Shown here in pieces: positions 8,522-15,287 of a DNA stretch of 40,697 nt. The stretch comes from Oscillospiraceae bacterium. Its GTDB lineage: Bacteria; Bacillota; Clostridia; Oscillospirales; Acutalibacteraceae. Location of the stretch: the NCBI GenBank assembly GCA_015066215.1, contig SVOU01000002.1:1-40697 (forward strand), in the 5' to 3' direction. Every line of letters begins with the position of its first letter. Position 1 is the stretch's first letter. The notes under the pieces were generated by a model. That model ran no database searches. It was not told where the DNA came from and worked only from the letters and a program-made list of their open reading frames with translations. The translations under genes and the position numbers were made by a program.

Positions 8522-8532
8522 GGATAGATTGT

Positions 8533-9426
8533 ATGTTGACGGAACTGATCAAAGAAGCCGCCACCGAGGAAGAGGCAAAAGCCGCCATTTTGGCGGAGCT
8601 CGGTGTGGCGGAAGAGCGCGTCACCTTTGAGGTGCTGCAACCCGCGCAAAAAAAGGTGCTGGGCCTGTTCGGCGGCACCGACGCCCGTGTCAAAGGCACC
8701 GTGAAAGCGGGCGCCGCTGACGCTACCGTGGCGTATCTGAAAGACGTGCTCGCGGCAATGGGCGCGGGCGAAGTGACCATCAATGTGAAAGAGGAAAAAG
8801 AAGCCTGCGTCATCACGCTGGACGGCGAAGATCTTGGCTTTGTCATCGGTCGCCGCGGCGATACCCTCGATGCCCTGCAATATTTGACCGGCTTGGTGGC
8901 GAACCGCGCCGACAACAGCTATTGCCGTGTGATTCTCGACATCGGCAACTACCGCGAAAAGCGCGAAAAAGCCCTCACCGGCTTGGCGCACAAGGTAGGC
9001 AATCAGGTTGCCCGCAGCGGTCGCAAGAGCTCGCTCGAGCCGATGAACCCTTATGAGCGCCGCATCATCCACACCGCCGTGCAGGATATCGAAGGCGTCA
9101 CCTCTTGGAGCGTGGGCAGTGAGCCCAACCGCCACGTGGTTATCGGCCCCGACGGCGAAACCGCTAACAAAGAAAAGAGCGGCAACGGCCGCCGTCGTCG
9201 CAACCGCAAAGGTAGCGGCAACGGGGACGCCCAGCGCGCCCCGCGTGAAAACCGCGAGCCGCGTGAGTCCCGCGACGGCGTTGCCGGCGACCGCCCTGCG
9301 CGCCCCATCCGCGCCTTTGTGCCGCGTAGCAATCCGTTGCCCACCGCCGACGGCGCCACCCCTCCCTCCCGCACCGAGTCGGAGAAGGAGACCAACGCGA
9401 GCCTTTACGGTCGCATCGACCTGTAA
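8533..9426 (+). CDS. jag: RNA-binding protein Jag/KhpB (SpoIIIJ-associated)
   Basis: A 297-residue RNA-binding protein, the usual partner of YidC/SpoIIIJ, linked to cell elongation and division control in Firmicutes. It has an N-terminal Jag-N domain (EEAKAAILAELGVAEERV), a type-II KH domain with the loop LGFVIGRRGDTLDALQYL, and an R3H domain (MNPYERRIIHTAVQDIEG, then EPNRHVVIGP). The last ~80 residues are a low-complexity Arg/Pro/Asn-rich tail that is longer than usual. The ATG at 8533 is preferred because AGTGAGGATAG lies at the right distance; a GTG at 8518 overlapping the yidC stop is the alternative. Confidence 0.94.
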   Translation: MLTELIKEAATEEEAKAAILAELGVAEERVTFEVLQPAQKKVLGLFGGTDARVKGTVKAGAADATVAYLKDVLAAMGAGEVTINVKEEKEACVITLDGEDLGFVIGRRGDTLDALQYLTGLVANRADNSYCRVILDIGNYREKREKALTGLAHKVGNQVARSGRKSSLEPMNPYERRIIHTAVQDIEGVTSWSVGSEPNRHVVIGPDGETANKEKSGNGRRRRNRKGSGNGDAQRAPRENREPRESRDGVAGDRPARPIRAFVPRSNPLPTADGATPPSRTESEKETNASLYGRIDL

Positions 9427-9430
9427 TCAA

Positions 9431-9464
9431 AAATCCCCGAAGCACCGGCTTCGGGGATTTTTTT
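9431..9464 (+). terminator. strong terminator after jag
   Basis: A perfect 13-bp stem (9431-9443 with 9448-9460), a 4-nt loop and a T7 run end the rpmH-jag unit. Confidence 0.95.
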
Positions 9465-9488
9465 GTTATGTCAATCTACCAAATAGTA

Positions 9489-9517
9489 TTGTAGGGGACG
9501 GCGTCCTCGACGTCCCG
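9489..9517 (+). repeat. REP-like palindrome, family GTAG-GGGACG
   Basis: A 29-nt unit beginning TTGTAG, with stem arms GGGACG and CGTCCC around a loop containing CGTCCTCGA. It matches, with one substitution, the two copies inside the transposase gene at 32446. It lies between the jag terminator and the end of recG and is followed by a small GCGCC/GGCGC hairpin (9521-9534). The GTAG foot is the tetranucleotide known to be recognised by RAYT transposases. Confidence 0.85.
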
Positions 9518-9536
9518 TGGCGCCCGCAGGCGCGTT

Positions 9537-11573
9537 TTAATTTAGCTCACTCCCGCCCACGCGGTCGTACAGATGCGCTACCAATTCCGCCAACCCACGG
9601 TGCGCGGGCGCGTCCAGCGCAGGGTCGGTTGCCAAAATCGCGTGCGCGGTGTGTTGCGCTTGGGATAAAAGTCCCATATCCGCCGACAGGTCGGCGATAT
9701 GCAACTGCGGCAGACCGTGCTGTCGATGCCCGAAAAAGTCACCGGGTCCGCGCAGTTTCAGATCCTCGTCGGCGATACGGAAACCGTCGTTGGTGTCGCA
9801 CATCACGCGCAACCGCCGTTTTGCCTCCTCGTTTTGCGCGTCGGAGATAAGAATACAGGTCGACGCCGCCTTGCCGCGCCCCACACGCCCACGCAACTGA
9901 TGCAGCTGTGCCAAACCAAACCGCTCGGCGTTTTCGATCACCATAATGGCGGCGTTGGGGATGTCCACACCCACCTCAATGACGGTGGTGGACACCAAAA
10001 GATCCAGTTCGCCGCGCGCAAACGCCGCCATCACCGCATCCTTCTGCGCCCCCTTCATACGCCCGTGTAAAAGCCCCAACCGATAGGCGGCAAACCGCCC
10101 CGTCGAGAGCCGCTCAAACAACTGCGTGGCGGGGGTCAGGTCGGATTCGCCCTCCTCCACCAGCGGGCAGACAAGATAGCCTTGTTTGCCCTCGTCAAGA
10201 TGCTTTTGGATATAGTTATACGCGCGCTCGCGCTTGTCGCTGCCCACCGCATAGGTGGCAACGGGTTGCCGCCCCGGCGGCAATTCATCCAGCACCGAAA
10301 TATCCAGATCACCGTAAAGAATCAGCGCCAGCGTGCGCGGAATGGGGGTGGCGGACATCACCAAACGGTGCGGCGTCACGCCCTTGGCGGACAGCGTCGC
10401 GCGCTGTGTCACACCGAAACGGTGTTGCTCGTCGGTGATCACCAAGCCCAACCTGTTAAACTGCACCTGTGCAGATAACAGCGCGTGTGTGCCGACCGCC
10501 AACTGTATCGATCCGTCGGCAAGTCCCGCATAGATCTGCCGCTTTTGCGCCGCGGGTGTGGAGCCGAGCAATAAACCCACCGTAATACCCGCGGGTGCCA
10601 ACAACTTTTCCAGCGAGCGCGCATGTTGCTCCGCCAAGATCTCGGTCGGTGCCATCAGCGCCGCTTGCCAGCCGTTGCGTATAGCCACAAAGGCAAGTCC
10701 CGCGGCAACGGCGGTCTTGCCGCTGCCCACGTCGCCCTGTAACAAGCGGTTCATCGGCTTGTCCCCACGCATATCCGCCACCGCCTCGCGCAGCGCACGC
10801 GCTTGGGCGTTGGTGGGCGAAAAGGGAAGAAGCTGTAAAAACTCTGCCGTAGTGTCCCGCGTGATCGTGGGCGGCACGGCGGTGTGCTGATGCAGCCGCA
10901 TCTGCAACATACCGAGCTGCAAGGTGAGCAACTCCTCAAATACCAACCGCTTGCGTGCCGCCGCAAGCGAGAGGTGATCGGTGGGGAAATGTATCTGTTC
11001 CAAAGCGGTCAGCCGATCGCAAAGATCGTTTTTCTGCCGTATTTCCAAAGGCAGCGGATCGGGCAGAGCCGCCTTGCGTAGCGCCTCCAACGCCTGCCGC
11101 ACAGCCCCCTCGACCATACGGGAAGAAAGCCCCTCGGTGAGCGGATATAGCGGGCGAATACGCGGCGGACGGTCGGCGGGCTCGATCTGCGGCGATGCCA
11201 TCGCAAGGGGGGCTGTCGTCACCACACCGTAAAAATAATAGTCCTCGTCGCGGCGTAATTTCTCCGCGAGATAGGGGTTGTTGAACAGGGTGATCTGGAT
11301 GCGGCTTAAGCCGTCAAACGCCACGCATTTATAGAGCGTCAGCCCCTTGCGTATGCGATGGGTGGTGGGGGAGGTGATGAGCGTCGCCCGCACACAGCAA
11401 GGCTCGCCAAGCGGCGCGTCACACGCCAAAACGGGCGCAGACCAGTCCTCATAGCCGCGCGGAAAATGCTGCAACAGATCCGCCGCCGAGCGAATCCCCA
11501 ACCGCGCGAATTGTTCCAATCGCTTGGTGCCGATACCCTTGAAACTGTCAAGCGGCGGCAAATGCTCCCACAT
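9537..11573 (-). CDS. recG: ATP-dependent DNA helicase RecG
   Basis: RecG remodels stalled replication forks and branch-migrates Holliday junctions. The 678-residue protein matches the family's usual length. The N-terminal wedge/OB domain includes FKGIGTKRLEQFARLGI and DLLQHFPRGYED. The helicase core has GDVGSGKTAVAAGLAF (Walker A, near residue 283), LMAPTEILAEQHA, DEQHRFG (motif II, near 383), MSATPIPRTLALILYGDLD and the motif VI region QLRGRVGRG. The C-terminal TRG part has RLRVMCDTNDGFRIADEDLKLRGPGDFFG (9752-9838). The ATG at 11573 follows AAAGGGGTG. It has its own consensus promoter and ends 20 nt from a REP-like palindrome. Confidence 0.97.
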   Translation of the reverse strand: MWEHLPPLDSFKGIGTKRLEQFARLGIRSAADLLQHFPRGYEDWSAPVLACDAPLGEPCCVRATLITSPTTHRIRKGLTLYKCVAFDGLSRIQITLFNNPYLAEKLRRDEDYYFYGVVTTAPLAMASPQIEPADRPPRIRPLYPLTEGLSSRMVEGAVRQALEALRKAALPDPLPLEIRQKNDLCDRLTALEQIHFPTDHLSLAAARKRLVFEELLTLQLGMLQMRLHQHTAVPPTITRDTTAEFLQLLPFSPTNAQARALREAVADMRGDKPMNRLLQGDVGSGKTAVAAGLAFVAIRNGWQAALMAPTEILAEQHARSLEKLLAPAGITVGLLLGSTPAAQKRQIYAGLADGSIQLAVGTHALLSAQVQFNRLGLVITDEQHRFGVTQRATLSAKGVTPHRLVMSATPIPRTLALILYGDLDISVLDELPPGRQPVATYAVGSDKRERAYNYIQKHLDEGKQGYLVCPLVEEGESDLTPATQLFERLSTGRFAAYRLGLLHGRMKGAQKDAVMAAFARGELDLLVSTTVIEVGVDIPNAAIMVIENAERFGLAQLHQLRGRVGRGKAASTCILISDAQNEEAKRRLRVMCDTNDGFRIADEDLKLRGPGDFFGHRQHGLPQLHIADLSADMGLLSQAQHTAHAILATDPALDAPAHRGLAELVAHLYDRVGGSELN

Positions 11574-11609
11574 AAAGACCCCACACCCCTTTCGAACTAT
11601 CTTTTTATC

Positions 11610-11638
11610 AGTATAACAAAAGAAAAAAGGCTTGTCAA
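11610..11638 (-). promoter_or_regulatory. promoter for recG
   Basis: On the minus strand TTGACA (11633-11638) and TATACT (11610-11615) are 17 nt apart, about 40 nt upstream of the recG ATG. Confidence 0.8.
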
Positions 11639-11683
11639 ACCGCCCGCGATGAAAAATGCGGCGAGAAAAAGGTGAAAAAACGG

Positions 11684-11712
11684 TTGACAGTCGCCGTTTG
11701 AGGTGTTATAAT
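11684..11712 (+). promoter_or_regulatory. consensus promoter for tRNA-Leu
   Basis: A perfect TTGACA (11684-11689), 17 nt and a perfect TATAAT (11707-11712), 31 nt before the tRNA. Confidence 0.9.
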
Positions 11713-11743
11713 AAGCAACGCTGACTTTGGTCGGCGTCAATAT

Positions 11744-11827
11744 GCGCGAGTGCTGGAACTGGCAGACAGGCACGTTTGAGGTGCGTGTGTCTTTGGCGTA
11801 CGGGTTCAAGTCCCGTCTCGCGCACCA
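11744..11827 (+). tRNA. tRNA-Leu(GAG)
   Basis: An 84-nt class II tRNA. The acceptor arm GCGCGAG (11744-11750) pairs with CTCGCGC, followed by the discriminator A and an encoded CCA (11825-11827). The anticodon stem CACGT/GCGTG encloses the loop TTGAGGT, giving anticodon GAG, which reads CUC/CUU leucine codons. A long variable arm follows, as expected for leucine, and the T arm is ACGGG-TTCAAGT-CCCGT. It is transcribed alone, from a consensus promoter to a strong terminator. Confidence 0.95.
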
Positions 11828-11830
11828 ACG

Positions 11831-11860
11831 AAAAACCGACCCTTTTGGGTCGGTTTTTGT
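11831..11860 (+). terminator. terminator after tRNA-Leu
   Basis: The stem AAAAACCGACCC (11831-11842) and its complement (11847-11858) enclose a TTTT loop, followed by T-rich sequence. It is nearly identical to the hairpin after the next gene. Confidence 0.92.
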
Positions 11861-11923
11861 TTTGCGCGAAATCGGACGGGACTTTCCCTCAAGAGGGCAC
11901 ACGGCGTAAAGAAAAACAGTCCA

Positions 11924-11967
11924 CCACTCTACCGACGGTAGAAATCTCCCCACTCAACCGACGGTAG
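11924..11967 (+). promoter_or_regulatory. tandem 18-bp direct repeats, candidate operator
   Basis: CCACTCTACCGACGGTAG (11924-11941) and CCACTCAACCGACGGTAG (11950-11967) differ at one base and start 26 bp apart. Each contains the near-palindrome ACCG-A-CGGT. They lie just upstream of a TATACT -10 (11992-11997) serving the HTH gene at 12019, so they may be binding sites for that regulator. Confidence 0.55.
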
Positions 11968-12018
11968 GTGTATTTTTGACGCAGATTCCCTTATACTGTA
12001 AACGAGAGAAGGTGACCT

Positions 12019-12630
12019 ATGGATCAGGTGAAAATCGGCAAGTTTATCGCCGCTTGCAGAAAAAAGGCGAACCTGACGCAAATGCAACTGGCAGAAATCT
12101 TAAATATCACCGACAGAGCGGTGTCAAAGTGGGAAACGGGCAAAGCGATGCCCGATTCCTCCATAATGCTTGCGTTGTGTGATATTCTCAACATCAGCGT
12201 CAACGATTTGTTAAGTGGGGAGATAGTCAGCGTGGATAATTATAACAAGGAACTGGAAAACAACCTGCTGGAAATGATCAAGCAAAAGGAACAGGCAGAC
12301 AAAAGACTGTTGTTCTTGGAAATTTTTATAGGCGTGGTGGTGTCGGTGTTGCTTTTTGCACTGATATTCGTCGCCGCCTTCGTGCAGATGGAAAATGGGA
12401 TGCGGGTCGCGCTGATTATCATAGGGATAACCCTGTTCGCCATAGGTATGGGGTATGCTATGCGGATCGAGCAAACGGCGGGATACTACGCCTGTTCAAA
12501 ATGCGGGCACAGATATATTCCCACCTACGGACGCGTGTTTTTGGCGATGCACGTGAACAGAACGCGATATATGAAATGCCCCCAATGCCACCAATGGTCT
12601 TGGCAGAAAAAGGTGTTGAGCAAAAAATAA
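12019..12630 (+). CDS. membrane-anchored XRE-family regulator with zinc ribbon
   Basis: A 203-residue protein in three parts. An XRE/Cro HTH (residues 1-65) contains LTQMQLAEILNITDRAVSKWE and GKAMPDSSIMLALCDILNIS. A linker of about 35 residues follows, then two hydrophobic segments (about 98-118 and 128-147). A C-terminal zinc ribbon has CSKCGHRY and, about 30 residues later, CPQCHQW. The HTH is typical of regulators in Firmicutes, and the tail suggests a cytoplasmic metal- or redox-sensing module after the membrane segments. It stands alone, with AGAAGGTG before the ATG, two direct repeats upstream and a terminator behind. Target genes are unknown; the trehalase downstream has a separate promoter. 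Confidence 0.85.
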   Translation: MDQVKIGKFIAACRKKANLTQMQLAEILNITDRAVSKWETGKAMPDSSIMLALCDILNISVNDLLSGEIVSVDNYNKELENNLLEMIKQKEQADKRLLFLEIFIGVVVSVLLFALIFVAAFVQMENGMRVALIIIGITLFAIGMGYAMRIEQTAGYYACSKCGHRYIPTYGRVFLAMHVNRTRYMKCPQCHQWSWQKKVLSKK

Positions 12631-12633
12631 AGC

Positions 12634-12659
12634 AAACCGACCCTTTAGGGTCGGTTTTT
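12634..12659 (+). terminator. terminator after XRE membrane regulator
   Basis: The stem AAACCGACCC with GGGTCGGTTT and a TTTA loop is followed by T5. The sequence is almost the same as the hairpin after tRNA-Leu, so the regulator is bracketed by two nearly identical terminators. Confidence 0.92.
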
Positions 12660-12673
12660 ATTTTACCACCCCC

Positions 12674-12702
12674 TTGCAACCACGCCCACGTTTCGCTATA
12701 AT
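12674..12702 (+). promoter_or_regulatory. promoter for trehalase operon
   Basis: TTGCAA (12674-12679), 17 nt and TATAAT (12697-12702), with AGGAGGT following at about 12719-12725. Confidence 0.75.
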
Positions 12703-12733
12703 AAACACAAACGCACACAGGAGGTAACTGGCT

Positions 12734-13972
12734 ATGCGACAGAAACTGGTACAATATATCAAAGATAACTGGGTCAACACCATTCGACCGGCTTGCGAGG
12801 ACGAGGGAACGCTCCTCAAACTCCCCAAGCCATATACCACCCCGTGTATGAGCGGCAACTTTCAGGAGATGTACTATTGGGATACCTATTTCACCAACGT
12901 GGGACTTATCCTGTCGGGACTGGTCGAACAGGCGAAAAACAACGTGGAAAATATGTTCCACATGATCAACACCTACGGTTTTATGCCCAACGGCAACCGC
13001 ACCTATTATCTCAACCGCAGTCAACCGCCGTTTTTGTCGCTGATGGTCAAGGATATTTTTGCCGTGACAAATGATCTGGCGTGGCTGGAAACGCAAGCCT
13101 ATCCCACGCTGGAAAAGGAATATGCCTTCTGGCAGACCAAACGCCAGACCCCCATCGGCCTCAACCGCTATGCGGCGGACGTGGACGACGAGGCGGAGCT
13201 TTTGGAATTCACGCAGGTGCTGTGCGAGCGCGGCGGTCTTTCCATGCCCGCCGACAAAGAGACCGCGCTGGAATGGGGCCGCAGTATGTTCTCGCTCGCG
13301 GAAAGCGGATGGGACTGCACCAGCCGCTTTGCGCTGGACGGACACCATTATGCGGCGGCGGATCTCAACAGCCTTCTCTATATGCTGGAGAAAAATATGG
13401 CCGAGTTTGCGGCACTGCTCGGCAAATCTGCGGAAGAAGCCTTGTGGAACGAGCGCGCCGCCACACGGCGTGACAAGATGACCGCACTGCTTTGGAGTGA
13501 CGCGCGCCGCGCCTTTTGCGACACGCACGCGTTGACGAAAAAGAGCAACGATATGGTGTCTGCCGCCGCCTTTTTCCCGCTGTTTGCGGGACTTGCCACC
13601 GAACAACAGGCGGATGACACCGTCGCCGCGCTGTCTTTGCTCGAACAGCCGCACGGCGTCGCCTGCTGCGAAAATCGGGACGACCTGTTCTCGCTGCAAT
13701 GGGACTATCCCCACGGCTGGGCCTGTTTGCACTACGTCGTCATCAAAGGCCTGCTCAATTATGGCAAGCGGGAGGACGCCCTGCGCATCGCCCGAAAGTT
13801 TGCGCAGACGGTAGAGGATAACTTTGCCGAAACGCAAAATCTGTGGGAAAAATATAACGTCGTCACGGGCAAGGTCTCGGTGACCAAGGAATATCACACA
13901 CCCCCGATGATGGGGTGGAGCGCAGGCGTATATCTGTACTGCGTGCAACTGTTGCAAGACGAAACGGTGTAA
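12734..13972 (+). CDS. GH37 family glycosidase (cytoplasmic trehalase-like)
   Basis: A 412-residue glycoside hydrolase of family 37, whose known members hydrolyse trehalose to two glucose. The two family signatures are recognisable: SGNFQEMYYWDTYFTNVGL (PGGRFxExYxWDxY type) and SLQWDYPHGWACLHY (QWDxPxGWAP type). GFMPNGNRTYYLNRSQPP and the general-acid region with SGWDCTSRF are also conserved. There is no signal peptide, so a cytoplasmic enzyme is expected, and it is shorter than E. coli TreA/TreF (over 500 residues). AGGAGGT precedes the ATG. The FAD oxidoreductase follows with almost no gap, so the two probably share a transcript. Another alpha-glucoside as substrate cannot be excluded. Confidence 0.85.
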   Translation: MRQKLVQYIKDNWVNTIRPACEDEGTLLKLPKPYTTPCMSGNFQEMYYWDTYFTNVGLILSGLVEQAKNNVENMFHMINTYGFMPNGNRTYYLNRSQPPFLSLMVKDIFAVTNDLAWLETQAYPTLEKEYAFWQTKRQTPIGLNRYAADVDDEAELLEFTQVLCERGGLSMPADKETALEWGRSMFSLAESGWDCTSRFALDGHHYAAADLNSLLYMLEKNMAEFAALLGKSAEEALWNERAATRRDKMTALLWSDARRAFCDTHALTKKSNDMVSAAAFFPLFAGLATEQQADDTVAALSLLEQPHGVACCENRDDLFSLQWDYPHGWACLHYVVIKGLLNYGKREDALRIARKFAQTVEDNFAETQNLWEKYNVVTGKVSVTKEYHTPPMMGWSAGVYLYCVQLLQDETV

Positions 13973-13987
13973 AGGGTGAGCAAACGG

Positions 13988-15247
13988 ATGGGTATGGTCG
14001 ATAGTGTGTCTCGCCGCGTCAAAACGGACGTGGTGGTCATCGGCGGCGGAACGGCAGGTGTGTTTGCGGCTATTACGGCCGCGGCAAACGGTGTAAGCAC
14101 CGTGCTGGTGGATAAAAATCATATACTCGGCGGCACGATGACGGCGGCGGACGTGGCGTTTCCCGGCTTGTTTTTCGCGTGGGGCAAGCAGATCATCGAC
14201 GGTCCCTGCTGGGAGGCGATCCGCCGCGCTGAAGCACTCGGCGGCGCGGTTATCCCCACGCCCGTCTACGATACGCCCCGCCACTGGGAACAGCAGATCA
14301 CGCTCAACCGCTTTATTTTCGCGGCGGTGTTGCAAGAGATGTGCGACGAAAAGGGCGTGGTGCGCTGTGCGCCCGCTATGCTGTCCGCGGTGGAAGAAAG
14401 CGCCGACGGCGTGACCGCGCTGGTGACCGATCTGGAAGGGCTTTTGGCGATCGACGCCGCCGTGCTGATCGACGCCACGGGCGACGCTACGGCGGTGGGA
14501 CTGGCGGGATATGCCCGCGAGCGTTCCGAAACGCCGCAACCCGCCACACTCAAAAATCGCCTGTCGGGCTATGACCCCGCCGCCGTGTCAAGCGAAGCGG
14601 TCGCCGCGGCGTTTGCCAAAGCCGCCCTGCCGCCGCATATCACCCTGCACGACCTGACGCATTGGCTGTCCCAACGGGAGATCGCGGCACATATCGCCTG
14701 CCCCGCCGCAGGAACAGCGACAGGTCGCACACAGCTGGAGCGCGACGCCATGCACACGGTGCTGGAGCTGTACCGTTTTTATCGCACCGTCAAGGGACTT
14801 GAAAATATCGAGATACACCTGACCGCCACCGAAACGGGCGTGCGCGAAAGCTATCGCATCGTGGGCGAAAGCACCGTCACCGCCGCGGACTATATCAGCG
14901 GCAAGGGCTATCCCGACAGCGTGTGCTATGCCTTTTATCCCATCGACCGCCACGTGATGAGCGGGATCGAACAGCAATTTTTCGCCCCCGAAACGGTGGG
15001 GCAGATCCCCTTTGGCGCACTGATACCAAAAGGTGCCCACCGCCTGTTGGCGGCAGGGCGATGCGTGTCCTCCGATACCTATGCCAACAGCGCCTTGCGT
15101 GTGCAAGCCCCCTGTATGGCTATGGGACAGGCGGCGGGCTGTGCGGCGTCACTCGCGGTTAAGAATAACGTCACGGTGCGGCAAGTCCCCTTCGCAGACT
15201 TGACCGCCGCTCTCAAAAATATCGGCGCCATCGTCCCCGAAAGCTAA
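13988..15247 (+). CDS. FAD-dependent oxidoreductase
   Basis: A 419-residue flavoprotein. The N-terminal dinucleotide-binding motif is DVVVIGGGTAGVFAAITAA, followed by VDKNHILGGTMTAADVAF. A second FAD contact near the C-terminus is LLAAGRCVSSDTYANSALRVQ with MAMGQAAG. This architecture is that of the FAD_oxidored group, whose members act on varied small molecules or sugar derivatives; the substrate is unknown. The preferred start is the ATG at 13988, because AAAGGGTGAG (13971-13980) lies upstream of it at good spacing. A GTG at 13976 would also give an open frame. Its placement right behind the trehalase suggests a role in disaccharide or sugar-derivative use, which is inference. Confidence 0.85.
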   Translation: MGMVDSVSRRVKTDVVVIGGGTAGVFAAITAAANGVSTVLVDKNHILGGTMTAADVAFPGLFFAWGKQIIDGPCWEAIRRAEALGGAVIPTPVYDTPRHWEQQITLNRFIFAAVLQEMCDEKGVVRCAPAMLSAVEESADGVTALVTDLEGLLAIDAAVLIDATGDATAVGLAGYARERSETPQPATLKNRLSGYDPAAVSSEAVAAAFAKAALPPHITLHDLTHWLSQREIAAHIACPAAGTATGRTQLERDAMHTVLELYRFYRTVKGLENIEIHLTATETGVRESYRIVGESTVTAADYISGKGYPDSVCYAFYPIDRHVMSGIEQQFFAPETVGQIPFGALIPKGAHRLLAAGRCVSSDTYANSALRVQAPCMAMGQAAGCAASLAVKNNVTVRQVPFADLTAALKNIGAIVPES

Positions 15248-15252
15248 AACGA

Positions 15253-15287
15253 AACAGGCAGCGTCACAAGACGTTGCCTGTTTTTTG
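15253..15287 (+). terminator. bidirectional terminator shared by convergent genes
   Basis: AACAGGCAGCGTC (15253-15265) pairs with GACGTTGCCTGTT (15270-15282), followed by T6 on the plus strand. On the minus strand the last codons and the stop of the choloylglycine-hydrolase-like gene lie inside this hairpin. Confidence 0.85.

Noticed and set aside
11828-12018. tRNA-Leu 3' end as an attachment site for an integrated element
   Set aside because: No second copy of the tRNA 3' end and no integrase gene were found in the window; only the terminator hairpin is repeated.
12458-14539. A 693-codon minus-strand open frame across the trehalase and oxidoreductase genes
   Set aside because: The plus strand carries GH37 and FAD-binding motifs with proper binding sites; the minus product is low-complexity His/Arg-rich.
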